Source: Enoplolaimus lenunculus
Taxonomy: Eukaryota; Nematoda; Enoplea; Enoplida; Thoracostomopsidae
Direction of reading: 5' to 3'
DNA length: 64,000 bases
Assembly (NCBI GenBank): GCA_030248215.1
Contig: JASANG010000897.1
Coordinates: 62,001 to 126,000 of the forward strand
Positions 1-12,200 of the stretch are shown here, in pieces. Numbering within the stretch: position 1 is the stretch's first letter; each line of letters opens with the position of its first letter. Position numbers and translations under genes: made by a program. The notes below the pieces were generated by a model. It worked only from the letters and a program-made list of their open reading frames with translations. It did not search any database and was not told the DNA's origin.

Positions 1-84
1 TGGAATATGTATTGAGGCGCAAATTTATTGTTTGTACGTACAAAGCAGACTATTTGGGCTACACGACGTTATGTTAGTCAAATA

Positions 85-294
85 TCAGCACTTCTTGCAG
101 TGTTGCTTACTGTCTCTGGCCCGCTCACAAAGTGAAGCAGAAGTACAGGAATCTGCCTTGTAGTTGAGGCTGGTACAAATGTTTCGTATGCAGCGTGTGC
201 CCGGATGCGTACGGCATGTTGCAATAGTAACGTAATTCAGCATCGCATTGTTTTCACTTTTTCCATGCAGATGTGTAATGTACAAATACGGCAA
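85..294 (-). CDS. Candidate small cysteine-rich peptide (unrecognised)
   Basis: This is an open frame of 69 codons on the minus strand, ending about 115 bases beyond the poly(A) signals of the LYR gene. The last 45 residues hold seven cysteines spaced C-x7-C-x4-C-x9-C-x5-C-x9-C-x2-C, ending in HCKKC. That density is unusual for chance translation of AT-rich DNA and resembles small secreted peptides. The spacing does not fit the ShK pattern. There is no signal peptide at the first ATG, so an upstream exon would be needed for secretion and I could not find one. It may equally be a chance frame. Confidence 0.25.
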   Translation of the reverse strand: MPYLYITHLHGKSENNAMLNYVTIATCRTHPGTRCIRNICTSLNYKADSCTSASLCERARDSKQHCKKC

Positions 295-406
295 ATCTTA
301 ACATCGTTAATACTTGCAATAAAATTTGAGCCATAAATTTTTTAAATCATACCACTGTTGTTCTACGTTCATAAGTGGAAATTTCGGATTGCTATATCAT
401 GCCGGT

Positions 407-416
407 TTTATTTATT
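407..416 (-). promoter_or_regulatory. Poly(A) signals of the LYR-motif gene
   Basis: Two overlapping AATAAA hexamers on the minus strand (407-412 and 411-416) lie about 130 bases past the stop codon of the LYR-motif gene. They are in the right place and orientation to end that transcript. Confidence 0.5.
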
Positions 417-546
417 CACACAACAACCGTATACTTTTGCAACGCGTATGCCACGTAAGCATCATCATACAAATTTCAAAGTTGTAATCTATAATTTACA
501 ACAAGATTTTCAAACATCTTTCTAGCACGGCAGATAACTGCAGCGC

Positions 547-2651
547 CTACTGCCTACCCATAACTCCTGTCGTGTACGGTGGAACAACAGAAAAACCTGT
601 TCCATGCGCATTTTCCGCCAGCTGCTTAAGACAATCAATCTTTTCATCACAAAGTACTTCATTTCGAAATTGCGTTTTTTCGTCCTACAAATAAACGTAA
701 CGAAGTAAGCAAGCTAGACAAGACACACATTACATCAAATATTAATAATGAATAAATTTTCGTAGTATGACGATATCCTAAAAACCATTTTTAAAAATTT
801 TGATTACAAAATTAATATTTTTGCTTTCACTTAACATAATATAACACGAAGAATTTTGCAGACAGATAAAATGGTAAAAACAATAAGTTATTGATAAATC
901 ATTTAGACAATCAGCAACAGGGTACATAATTCTAGCCCATAGTGTTTACCCGTAAAAAATTAAGTAATTTTTCTTACATCCTCCACAATTAAATGTGTAC
1001 AGGGCATGGAAAATCAATTCCAGACAACCATCGGATTTCAATTTTATTTCTGGGTCGCCGCTATTGGAATACAACTTTAAGAAATACAATATTTTATTAT
1101 TGATGTGAAAAAAATTTTGCAATTTCAAAATGAATTCCATACATGGCATTGCAATGCTCGTTGTCGTTAATGGAATTGCATTTAACTGTTTGCGCAATAT
1201 TCAGAACTTGATAGTATAATTTTCTTTGAATTACTTGCAGATAAAAGAATGCACATAAAATAAATGCCACTTTTGGATTTGACAATTTTGTATATTATTT
1301 ATAGTGGCCTATACGAATTTAGCTTAATTAAAATTTTCGTGTAGTGGAGTTGGATGTCGAGGTTGTAGAATATTAATTAAAGATACGTAGCTAAATTAAA
1401 ATTCTGAAACTGATACAGTGATGGAATGCGATTTTATTTCTTTGAGGTCGATGATGGAATTGACTTTTATATTTTAGAGGTGGATGATGAAATACGATTT
1501 TGTTATTTATAAGCATCATCAAAATGTCGCCTATAATTTTCACGTCGTAAAGGGTTAAGGTTAAGAGATACTTGTACTTTTTCCACAACTCGTGTTTCAC
1601 GACTCACATTGGACCATCGTCTGGCAGACAGAGATTTTCAAACCTATTTTTGTTTGAGAAAACACCCCTCCGTTTTCGAAAACTATAGATCTATATTATG
1701 AAAACTTATATTTAAAATTGTTTATGTTCCACGTTTGCGTTATATCAAAACAGGGGTGTGCACGGGAGGAACAATGAAAAAATATAAAATATATTAATTT
1801 ATGCAAATAACTTGCGTAACATTGACAAACTGCAAACGAAAAGTGTAAGAATTTGGTTTTTTTCGCGTATTGGATTCGGATCGTGTTTGGTTTATATTCG
1901 GGACCCTAGTGTACTAGATTTTGTTATACCCATTCGGTTGGATATACGAGAACTTTTTGCTGCTTGTTTTCAGTGAAACCGTGAGGGAGCTGATTTGGAA
2001 GCATACGTAATTTTTAATGCCTCAACTGAGGCCTAATCTTACTCACGAAGTTGTCGCTGATAAATCCAACTTCTCGTACCTTAACGTGATTGCTGTAAAT
2101 AATGTAGTTCCACTCTGTCGTTTTTGCTTGATGCAACATTAGCAGCTGTGTAACGCGTGAATTTTGAACTCATCTTCTGACAGACTTATGCTAACAACGA
2201 AGCTAGAAAAACTGTTAGATAATTCTTTGCCGAACTCAAACTCACAATTGTCAGCTAGCACGTAGACGTCACTTTTTAGACATGTAATACTGTTGTATTG
2301 TGATCCTTACGCTTGTCATGTGTAACAAAACATTTTATAATGTATACTTAGTAAAATTGTTATTGATTCGCTTAGCAAGATTTCGGCAACATATTTAGCA
2401 TAGATTAATGTATTTGCATTTATTGACACATGAGCACATGTTTTTCAATTTTCTGTTATTTTCAGTTTTTCCCTACAAACCAGCCTTGATATAAACTATA
2501 ATTAAAGTTTAACACATTTAAAACTTTGAAACTAACCTGGGAAAACTGTATTTTAAACTGCGCACGAACAAACTGACCAAAGTCACGACCACTTTTATAC
2601 TTTGTTGAGTCAATTGGTATGGTTTGCACAACGCGCAAACAGGTTCGATAC
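547..2651 (-). CDS. LYR-motif (Complex1_LYR-type) protein, first exon missing
   Basis: Two coding exons on the minus strand are supported. Exon 2537-2651 has acceptor ATTTTCAG and donor GTTAGT. Exon 547-684 has acceptor TTTGTAG and ends in TAG. The phases agree: one base completes the previous codon, then 38 codons, then 45 codons and stop. The first exon begins YRTCLRVVQTIPID, so with a Leu codon split at the junction it would read L-Y-R, followed by the basic and aromatic residues (FGQFVRAQF) usual after the motif. LYR proteins are small mitochondrial factors that bind acyl carrier protein and help assemble respiratory complexes or Fe-S proteins. I cannot assign a member. No in-frame start was found between 2655 and 3160. 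The missing exon may lie beyond the MITE and LINE inserted just upstream. Confidence 0.6.
685..2536 (-). other. Intron of the LYR-motif gene
   Basis: About 1.85 kb of AT-rich sequence without a recognised gene or repeat. A small extra in-phase exon cannot be excluded, because the two flanking exons join in phase 0. Confidence 0.4.
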
Positions 2652-2993
2652 CTGAAAATATTAATACTAAATCAATAATAGCACCGATAAGCCCATCACG
2701 AAAATTGTGGTCTAGCCCATGACATACTGATTATCGATGCGCTGCACAAAAACTGCTAAGCTACGCAATGACGCAGTTCATTATATAACAGAACCGGTTC
2801 GGATTCTGTATACTTTGCTATTTGAAAAAAGAGTTACTGAAAACGAATTTCTTTCCACAATTTCACTAATTTTCATTCTATGACCTTTGTTCATCATTTG
2901 TCACCAAAACATAAATATCCGACTGTTTACTGCTAAACTGAAGCGTTCCGCTATTTTAAGTCATCGACTACTGTCTTGAAAAACTCATGTAAA
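2652..2993. other. AT-rich stretch upstream of the LYR exon
   Basis: I searched the minus strand here for a first exon of the LYR gene: an ATG, an open frame and a donor in the right phase. I found no convincing one. Nothing else is recognised. Confidence 0.4.
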
Positions 2994-3160
2994 CACGGGC
3001 CCGTAGCCAGAGGGAGGGGGGCACAAGCGGCTCAACTCCCAGTAAGAAAATTTTGCTCTTCTAGAAAACTTCAAGTCTCGCTTGTTAGCTTATTTTAACC
3101 GCATGTCGCTTCTAAAATTTTTTGGCTGTACTAAAAAGTTGAGTTGGCTACGGCCTGTGT
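2994..3160. mobile_element. Short TIR element (MITE), 167 bp
   Basis: The ends are imperfect inverted repeats, ACACGGGCCCGTAGCC on the left and GGCTACGGCCTGTGT on the right. There is no coding capacity. A related end (GGCTACGAGCCCGT) appears near 53230-53247. The LINE begins immediately after the right end. Target duplications are not clear. Confidence 0.5.
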
Positions 3161-6100
3161 AATACACCTGGCTCCGGAGAAGGCCAGGAGGAAGCCATGT
3201 CGTTTCACGTACCGGAAGGCTGATTGGGAGCTGTACAGAGCCGCCTTCCACCACGAACTGCAGAACTGGCCCAGCACGGTCATGTCAATAGATGAAGAGG
3301 ACAGGAGACTCTCGGGATCCATGGTGAAGGCCGCAAAGAAGGCAATACCCTTCAGTAGGGGCAGGAAGGGCAACCTTCCGTTCTGGTCAGCCGCATGCGA
3401 AGCGGCAACAGAGGAACGAGATCGCGCCCTTGCAACTGCAGTGGCACCTGGGCACCCTCCGGAGGCAGTTGAGGCATACAAGACCGCGCGGAAGCACGCA
3501 GATGACACCATCCGAGAAGAAAAGTCGAAGAAGATCCGCGAACAGATCATGGAACTGGGAGTCAGCACCGACCTATGGAACCTCATCAAGGCAGCAGACG
3601 GTCGCAGGCAGTGTGCAAAGCCCGCGGCAATCATCACACCGCCAGCAGGATCAAAGGCACTACCAGCAAAAACAGACCGGCAGAAAGCGAACCGTTTTGC
3701 CGCACTTTCGCGGCCGTGTCAAGGCTGCCCAAGATGAAGCAGCAAGATGCACCGATCAGACGAAGTGCAATCAAAGCTCCAAGACACTGCCAGTGCCAAG
3801 GGCTACGCCAGACTGCATGCAAGCCTTTCAGTATGGAGGAGTTAGACGCGTCCCTCAGGCAGCTGAAGAAGCGCAAGAGCACTGGAGTCGACCACGTTAG
3901 CAATGAAATGCTCGTGAACCTGCCGCCGATCGGGAAAACGAAGCTTCTGTCATTAATCAACAGAAGCTGGCTGGAAGGCAAGACGCCAGCAGCATGGAGA
4001 AGAGCAGAGATAGTCGCCATCCCAAAGAAAGGCAAAGATCCAACGGAAATCAACAGCTACCGCCCGATATCATTACTCCCATGCACCTATAAGCTGGCTG
4101 AAAGAATGGTCAACGCACGTTTGAAGTACTGGCTGGAACGGAACCAGAAGCTTAACCCAGACCAAGCTGGGTTCAGGACCGGGCGCAGTACCGTTACCAA
4201 GTGGTCCGACTGACACAAACCGCCTTCGACGCTATGGAGCAGAAGAAGCCGGAGCGGGCTGCCCTAGCGCTTCTAGATTTCACCAAGGCCTACGACCGTG
4301 TCTGGCGTGACGGCCTGTTGCACAAGATGAAAGGGATGGGTATCCCGGCCTGCATTACCCGATGGGTCGCAGCATTGATCAGGGACCGCCGATCGAGGGT
4401 ACGCTGGAACGCAGCCACATCGGACTGGATGACCTTTCGGGAAGGACTACCACAGGGTAGTGTGCTGGCACCACTACTCTGGCTCATCTACGTTAACGAC
4501 ATAAACGCAGACCCAGCGTCCAAGGCAACCTCGTGGTCGCTCTACGCTGACGACACGGCACAGTTGCCAAGTGGAAAGTCGGTATGTCACCAAGCAAGTG
4601 CTGTTTCACCATCTTCACCTTGGACCCAGCCAAATCCAACGGGAAAGTCGTCTCAACCCTGACGCTAGGCCTGACCAGGCTGCAGTTTGATAACAACCCA
4701 ACCTTCCTCGGGGTCAAGCTGGATACTGGCCTTACGTTCGCAGCGCATGCAGAAGACGTACGCAGGAAGATGCAAACTCGGAAATACGCCATCTCGGTCC
4801 TTCGGTCCTTAGTGGCAAGCATTATGGAAGCCAACGCAAAACCCTACGCACAGCTTACATCGGTTACGTGCGCCCGTGTTTCGACTATGGAGCCAGCACA
4901 TGGTTCAACTATGCTGCCCCTGCAACCAGGAAGAAACTGGAAGCCGTCAACAATGCGTGCGCCCGCATTATTACCGGATGCCTGAGGAACACGCGGCAAG
5001 ACCTACTGTTACAGGAAGCGGGAATCCAAAGCCTCTCTGTGAGAGCCAAATTACTGGCTGGTAATGAGTTCAACCGACTAATCCGCCTGCCACGGACAGA
5101 CCCAACGAGACGACTCCTAGAAACGAGCACGACACCGAGGTTACGCTAGCGTGCCAGAGAAGCCTGGATCCGAGCCAGCCAGAGCGAAGCGGACGCTCCC
5201 ATGCCCGACGAAGATTGTACTCTGATACATAGGCCATGTTTCCGCAGAGTGGGGCAATGGATGCTGGAAAGGGCGGGGCTAGCCGCAGCAAACACCGAAG
5301 AGCGCCCTATCACCACCATAACACCACCATGGGCAACTATGAGTGGCCACAGCAGAATCAAGATACTGCCAATACCTGACAACGCCCCTACACGCGATGA
5401 ACCGGTGGACCGCAGAAGAGAAGCGGCAGAAGCGATGCTCGCCGAACTGGGTAGCTACGACGTGGAAATCTGGTGTGACGGGTCAGTAGCTGATGGGTGC
5501 AGGAATGGAGGGGGCGGGTCGTGCATCACTGCGGACAACCAAAGAATAGAAAGACGGGTAGCAGCGGGTACATTTTGCAGCAGCACCAAAGCTGAACTGA
5601 CGGCCATTAAAGATGCACCAGACACCTGCCTGAGCCTACTAGAAGCACCAAGCAAGATTCGTGTATGCTCAGATTCGAGGGCTGGGCTCCAAACTCTCGA
5701 CCGAGGACCCTTGAGCCAGCGGTCCAGGATCGGACAGGAGGTATGGAGAACCCTGTTGACCGCCGCGGACCGCAGCCACGAAATCAGCATCGTTTGGGTA
5801 CCAGGGCATGTCGGCCTGGAAGGCAACGAGAACGCCGACAGAATAGCGAACGAAGCATCGTCACTATCACAGGAGTCGATCAAAATCGACTATGAGTCAG
5901 CACGCACAGCTACCGCAGCAGCCGGGAAAACCATGGAAAGACTGAGGAGGCGAACAACCTTACCGCCGCCACCCAAGGACATGGACAAGCTCAGCCGGCG
6001 CGAGCAGTGCACGATATCACAGATCCGGTGCGGCTCCAGCTCGATGACCAAAGACACACTACACCTCTTTGGGAAGGCAGAAAACGACTCGTGCGACCGG

Positions 6101-6331
6101 TGCGGTGAACCAGACTCAATCAGCCACGTGCTCCTACACTGTCCCGCCACAGAAGCAAAACGTCGACTATTCTGGGGACGAACACCGACAACCATGGAAG
6201 ATAACCTGAATGAAACTGGCGCAAATGTGATTCGCTACCTTCGGGAGGTTGCTGGGATCCGCGATGAACCCCAGCTACCAGGCGATCCCCCGGGACGCCA
6301 GGCGTAGGGTGCAACAAGAAGAAGAAGAAGT
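3161..6331 (+). mobile_element. 5'-truncated non-LTR retrotransposon (LINE) with RT, RNase H and CCHC tail
   Basis: The element keeps most of one ORF2-type polyprotein. In order it holds a pre-RT linker from about 3165, then reverse transcriptase (SYRPISLLP near 4055; FTKAYDRVW near 4280; GLPQGSVLAPLLW near 4445; YADDTA near 4543). An RNase H domain follows from about 5455 (CDGSV, STKAELTAI, CSDSRAGL, GHVGLEGNENADRIANEA). Last comes a tail with CDRCGEPDSISHVLLHC near 6090. It stops with TAG at 6305-6307 and has a GAA-repeat tail at 6310-6331. The frame changes at least four times between 3600 and 5200, so it is dead, yet the RNase H to C-terminus frame from 5201 is open over 368 codons. The apurinic endonuclease and ORF1 are absent. 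RNase H after RT fits the I/ingi-type clades. Its GC content is far above the surroundings. Confidence 0.85.
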
Positions 6332-7275
6332 GGGGTAGCCTATCGAATGTCAAAACCACAAAAATAAGAAATATCAATCGGAGATAGAAGTATTAAACTC
6401 GTTCCGATTAATATTTAAAAACGATCATTGCCCGGCAAAACTAAAAGGTTCGGTTTCAGTTTGTAATCCTGAAACCTTACCCTACAGCTGCGAAAAAGGA
6501 ACTTCAGCTCTAACTCTAGGAACCGGATAACAAAAAATACCGGATTTTATTGACGGAAACGGACGTTGCACTCTAATTGTGCTATAAGAACGACAATATG
6601 GTATTATAATCCAAACATAAAGATTGGCGGCGATGTATCAAACTCGGTCTCATAAGTCCTAGTTTCCAACTGGTCCTGTAATGAGTCTCGCTTTTTGGAT
6701 CTTGGTAGGTTTTCAAACTAATCAAGAAAACAACTCTGTAATAAAATGGCTTACGTTTGCAAGGAAAACTGTTTTCTCTTATTAAATATTTATTTTCGAA
6801 TGAAACCAAGAAATAAACAGATGCCTGGGTCGAAAAGCATCTAAATTTATCCAGAAAACTTCATAAAGCTGAGCGCAAAGGAATTAATACGTTTATCAAA
6901 CAGAAATAAATTGAACAAAATTGTTAAAAATCACACATGGTTCTGTTTTTGGCCAACTCGACAAATCGCTTTTGCTTATGTAAATATGCATGGCTCGAGA
7001 ATAGCCGAGACCATGACTTAGTCGCGGCTTGCATACTCTCAGTCTTCCGTACGTATCGTCTAAGTTTTTACAGACGATCAAGATCACCCATTCCTGTCCA
7101 GTGAGGATAAGGGTGGCAACTATACGTAATTTATGTATGGTGTAGGTCGGACACTGTGCCTGTGGAAGTCTTCGTTATACGTTGAACACGTTGCCAAGAA
7201 CTCTGGGTTGTGGCTCTTTGTAACCTTTTCAGACATAATTTGTTCCGTATTATCGCTAAACAAACATGTTCTAAG
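6332..7275. other. Non-coding, no gene seen
   Basis: AT-rich DNA. A CCGG- and CGGTTT-containing patch at about 6420-6570 resembles degraded ends of the CCGGAA MITE family. I see no exon with supporting splice sites. Confidence 0.4.
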
Positions 7276-7687
7276 CAGGGTCCAACCGGAATTACAATTT
7301 ACCGGAACCGGAATTTGAAAAATTACCGGAAACTATACCGTTAATTGAAAAATACATGGCACCGCAAAATTTATAAATATATTTTAATTTTGTTTTTTGC
7401 AATATTATTGGGGAAATACGTAACCCTAGTTGGAGATAGGTATTCACTATATTTTTAGATGTTCATAATCCACGGATGCGAAATCTACCTTCGATGGTTT
7501 ATTTTCGGCGATTGTCAAGGTTTGCATACTATACTAATAAAATCTATTTAGATTTGATCGTCATCTTTTAGTAAAATATCTTAATTTAAAACGACAAAAT
7601 TTTAACATCGGAATTTTTAATTGTTGTAAAAATTTACCAGAACCGGAACGTGAAAAAATGCAGGAACCGAAATTCCGTAGCGCCCTG
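7276..7687. mobile_element. hAT-like MITE, CAGGGT...CCCTG ends
   Basis: The left end starts CAGGGTCCAACCGGAATTAC and the right end finishes CCGTAGCGCCCTG. CCGGAA motifs repeat near both ends. The flanks GTTCTAAG and ATTCCAAG match at 6 of 8 positions, as expected for an old 8-bp target duplication. It is the same family as the copy at 13186-13564, and non-coding. Confidence 0.6.
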
Positions 7688-8689
7688 ATTCCAAGCTAAG
7701 CAGTCTAAAAACTCAAGCGAAAATACGCTTGGGTTCTCGCACACGAAATTTCCTTGAAGTAATAAATACTCGCATGCCGCATGATTCGAGCCGGTTCACA
7801 CCACTATTATATTCGTATAGATGCATATTATACAACAACCTTACCGCGAGATCCTCATGTTTCGAAACTAATTGCTGGCCTGGCAGTTGAGGGCGTTTTA
7901 CATCTTATTTATTACACAGAAATTGCTGTACTCACGAATCAGTAAAAGTTATCATAGTCAAGTTAACCGTTAAACATCTGAATAAATAATAATAAGTGTC
8001 TAAAATTTCGCCGATGAAATAAATTTTGATTAAAGTTTTATTTCAAGCTTTTTGTGCATTCGTTACCACTTTCACTACGTAGTCGCGTAAGGTTGCACGC
8101 CGAATCCGAAATACACACCTAAAATATAATATCTATTTATTTAGGGTATCTGTTGGATGGCAACAATTTTCAAAACCGCCACTGCAGGTGGCACAGCCAT
8201 GTAAATTCTATAAAGTTGGTTAAAATTAGTGGTTTGGTATTTTGCTTCTAGTTATTCCTACGGCGGTTCGCTGAGGTTCTCGCAAGCCGCATCACATTAC
8301 GGACATCCACACACCTAATACCTTGCAATTCCGACATGGTGACCACGAGATCCTCAACCCCGGTGTGACGACTGAGCTTTTGCGAGACAATCTGTATGTA
8401 TTGTGTTATTGTATTACTAGGAGACTTGGAAGAAACGACGTATATATAATAAATCGGCAAACGGAAACGAGATATCGAATGGGAGATTTGAGAAATTAAA
8501 AGGGGGAAATTGAAGTAAAACGACGTTGTATCGAACTTCACCTTAGTTGAGATACAACGACAGGTAAATAGGGAAACACCAATTTATGAGTGTAGGTTCA
8601 GCTGAATAGCAGCTAGGGACCCACACGCAGTAAGTTCATTAATACAATGGCGGCGTTCACCATTGGTTACATTATTAAAAGGGGCCTAC
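7688..8689. other. Non-coding, no gene seen
   Basis: AT-rich sequence. A 97-codon frame on the minus strand (8248-8541) has no flanking splice sites or recognised domain. Its C-terminal half is basic. I do not call it a gene. Confidence 0.35.
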
Positions 8690-9560
8690 TGAATTGTTAA
8701 ATGATGTGCAAATTACACCAACGGAGGTTCACGATATGGTATCTATGACCACGGTGAATGTAGGAGTGAGTGTAACAAGGCGTCAAATAAGTCTGAAAGG
8801 ATCGCGTACTTATGCAATGGTAACAACTAACATGCGTTTGCGTAATCCATCACTTGCGGAGTCGGAATTTGCATTAATATTGAGATATGAGCATGCGAGT
8901 ATTACAACTACGGTCTCAAAAAGCTTTGATGCCAATATTGGAGTTAGGAGTTTTGCCAGAAATTCACAATTGAGGCCTCTGAGTACCACTTGCGCAATAT
9001 TCAGTGTCGACAACCCTGGGATATCTAGATTTCAAGTTAGCTCATCATGGAGATACTCGACGTAGAGGTAACCCTATCCCGATATCATACATAGGAAATG
9101 CGGATTTATCACAGGAGTTGTTTCAGAGTCAAATTCTGAATGCTCAAACACAGGTTTCAGATTTGACTAAGTACCAGATATCACAACCAGTACGAACAAA
9201 TACGCAAACAGCTGGTGTGATAGCTAACAACGTACCTATGGACACGAATTACGTGTATCGCCCTGCACGTAGGTATAATATGCCAGGCGCAGAAACAAAT
9301 GTGAGAGGTTCGAGATTTGAAACAGTCCGGAGTACAAAGGTTGCTAAAGACGTATATACCTAGTTTTTCGACAACAGCACGTTGAATTTCGTGGTGCTAC
9401 GTCTAAGTTTCGCGTAGTAAACCAGGGCATTTCTCAAGGCGCCGTTCCATGTATTGCCAACCTTTTTCAACCTGGTCATGTCAAGTGCTCCTGAACCGCC
9501 ATCAAGTGTTGAAACTGTGTCAAATGCAGACGACATCACGCTCCTCACTCCTGGCCCTAT

Positions 9561-9880
9561 GGAATGGGTGGTCTCGGTTGAAAACCGAGACCTGACTGTA
9601 GCTACTAGGCCAAGAAAATTCCCTTGTCTCTGAAAATTTTTGGTCGCCACCGAAAAAAATTTTAATTTTCAAAATGACTTACTTCTAATGGTTTTTTGAA
9701 GTTTTTTGTGTTTTTATAGTTTCTTTGTGTTTTTCATAGGTTTTTTGAATTTTTTCAGAATATCTGCCCGTAATTATGGCGTATATAACTATAAAATTCA
9801 TGAATTCACAGAAAAACTTCATTCATCAGCCATCACTTACTTCCACACACCAAGACTTGCCGAAACCGAGACTCCCATCC
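9561..9880. mobile_element. TIR element with GGTCTCGG ends, short copy
   Basis: It begins GGAATGGGTGGTCTCGG and ends CCGAGACTCCCATCC. The same ends and internal CGAGAC motifs occur in the 677-bp copy at 12201-12877, and both copies share a CATCACTTAC stretch near the right end. It is non-coding and lies inside the fossil region. Confidence 0.5.
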
Positions 9881-9999
9881 CTGCTATTCAACCGCTGTGT
9901 GAACGTCTCAGCAGCTACTTGAAAACCTTAGCTCAATGGTTTAAGCTTCGTAGCTTAATCTATCGCCCGGAAATTCAACATCAACCACGTCAGTGCTAA

Positions 10000-10655
10000 A
10001 CTGTGGTGCTTTAGGGTGGTATCCGGCCCTGTCAAGCAATCGATGCAAGGATCTTCAACGATAACAAAGAGCATCGATTTGCGCAGTAATCGGCTGTGCA
10101 CTTATGACTAATGAAGAACACCTTCATCTTGCGACCAATCTACTGCCAGTGAAAAACTATAGCATGATGCTATGGAAACAAGTCTATCTCCGATGTTTCA
10201 GACTGAACAACTTTAACTGATCGATTACTCAAAAAACAGCTGTTCCATCACGATTGATGCGCCATAATATACCAATCGCTGGGTTAGAACTAGCCCTCTT
10301 GATGACGCAACGTACCGAGCCTCCGTCAAAAGTATCCATGGCGTAGCTCATCGACAATGAGTGCGAGGTTATCAACCACCGCTCTTGCGGTAAGGTTATC
10401 CACCGCCAACCTCTAAGCATAAAATGGAACTCCCAAGAAAACTTAGAACCAGACTTGCGCTTTCCTCAACCACTACATGTAAAAATGAACCCCGACACGC
10501 AGGACTGGTGCCCGTTATGTACTGGAAGACCACATGACATAATTCACCTGTTCATCTGTCCAGCCAACCATACCAGACTAACAACAGTATTACGGCCTCA
10601 GCCAGTGGAGGATGCTACATTCCTTGGCCTGGATCAAGAGAACGACTCCTGACAA
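10000..10655 (+). pseudogene. LINE C-terminal fragment
   Basis: The plus strand from about 10090 translates to GCALMTNEEHLHLATNLLPV, like the post-RT region of Jockey-type LINEs (a TGC..M...HLH.ET..LPV pattern). From 10500 it reads WCPLCTGRPHDIIHLFICP, a CxxC...H...C tail followed by FLGLDQENDS and a stop at 10650-10652. The pieces are in different frames and an unrelated stretch (about 10210-10440) separates them. This is a second LINE lineage, distinct from the 3.2-6.3 kb element. Confidence 0.6.
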
Positions 10656-11078
10656 TCAACCATTACTATAACAACAACACAGTCCACTGTTACAATAGGA
10701 CTTAACCGCTAGTCTAGCGAGAAAGGTCCAGTTGATGTCGCTAGAAATTTGCAAGAAGATGGAGGGCTAATATTGGGTTCAGATTTAGGAAACAAAACGC
10801 CTGTTACCCCCCACGTAGAGGATGTAATTGTAGAAATACCTAATAACAGGATACGTGGTGTACAAGGCAGCACACAATTGCTAATCAATATGCCAATTAA
10901 GTTCCCTGTGCCTGCATATGACGACAGTTGACTTGGCGTTTATATCCGTACGTTTGAGCGCATTACGCAGATGTCTAAAATTACGGATCCTGAAATGAAA
11001 CTGAATACGTTTAGAGCGAATCTACGTAGACCTGCTGATAATTATTTTGATATAAGGTAGAAAAATACTACTTATATG

Positions 11079-11293
11079 CACGGTGCATGATTTAGATTAG
11101 ATAACCGATTCAAAACGAGTTCCGATTCCAATTCCGATTGCACAATCAATCGGAATCGGATTTTTAAAATTTTAATTCTAATTCTATTTATTGTGACACG
11201 TTACTAACGTTAGATTATAATTCTGTATAATTTATCTATTAATTGCTTTCAATTAGTTAACTTATGTATAATCCAGTTCCGCTTTGTACCCTA
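11079..11293. mobile_element. hAT-like MITE, 215 bp, exact 8-bp target duplication
   Basis: Both flanks carry CTTATATG (11071-11078 and 11294-11301). The ends are CACGGTGCATG and CCGCTTTGTACCCTA, and the interior holds CGAGTTCCGATTCC and GCACAATCAATCGG. It is the same family as 17523-17863 and 62874-63197. Confidence 0.7.
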
Positions 11294-12200
11294 CTTATAT
11301 GAACCTTAAGAGTTTGATTAATTAATGTATGAATTTCAGCAGCGTTTTGGGAAATCTGCAAATCTGTAGAGTTGCATCGACGTATTTCAACGGATACTGC
11401 AAAAACATGATGACAATGACTGTGTGGATGAATTGCAATCATACTGCGTAAGATACCTTGAACGTCCGTTTGCTAAGACGACGGAATCCAAGGATCTGCT
11501 CTGTCAAACATTTGTTTGTAATACTTTACATCAGCTTACTTACAGCTAGGTATGTATATGATCGAGTCGTTCGAGGATTTGCGCCGCCGGGTTTAGAGCA
11601 CAGGCACTTCGAAGCCTATGGAGTAGTGTTAATACTATGTATGGAATTCGAAAGTGCCACAACGGAATCAAAAGGGAATAACCAGGTACAAAAAGCAGAA
11701 AACGAAAAAGCCACCCTTGAAACCAGAGGTTCTAAAGTCAATTCTGTGGGTGGTCAAGCAAAATTAAAACAAGGAAACTACGTAATGGAGATCGCAAAGG
11801 GGACTCTTAAGGGCACCAAGTAAAACCCAACTCCACCCCAGGCATGGACCCTCCAGGTATCCACAATTTGGGAGAAGCTTGGAAATATTTCTTTCGTTAG
11901 CAGGTGGGACATATTGCGCGCTTATGTCCAATAAACCGCAACAACATGCTGGTGCGCAAGGTAACCCAGCTGCAACACCGGTTGCGAGTCAAAGCATGTC
12001 GAAAATGTACAAGGACAGCAACAATGGTCTGATAACGTGTTGCCTCATTGTCAATTTTACCAAAGAACGAATCATTTAGGCAAGATGGCTTCAGAAATTC
12101 TGCGAATAAGTTACCAGTACCAGGTTTAAATGCAACAATGCCATCAATTAATTCGGTAGCATCAAGACGAGTGCAAGGTCCAATGGTAACACCGGATAAC

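Noticed and set aside
8248-8541. A 97-residue minus-strand gene
   Set aside because: No splice sites, no domain, hydrophobic then basic composition typical of a chance frame.
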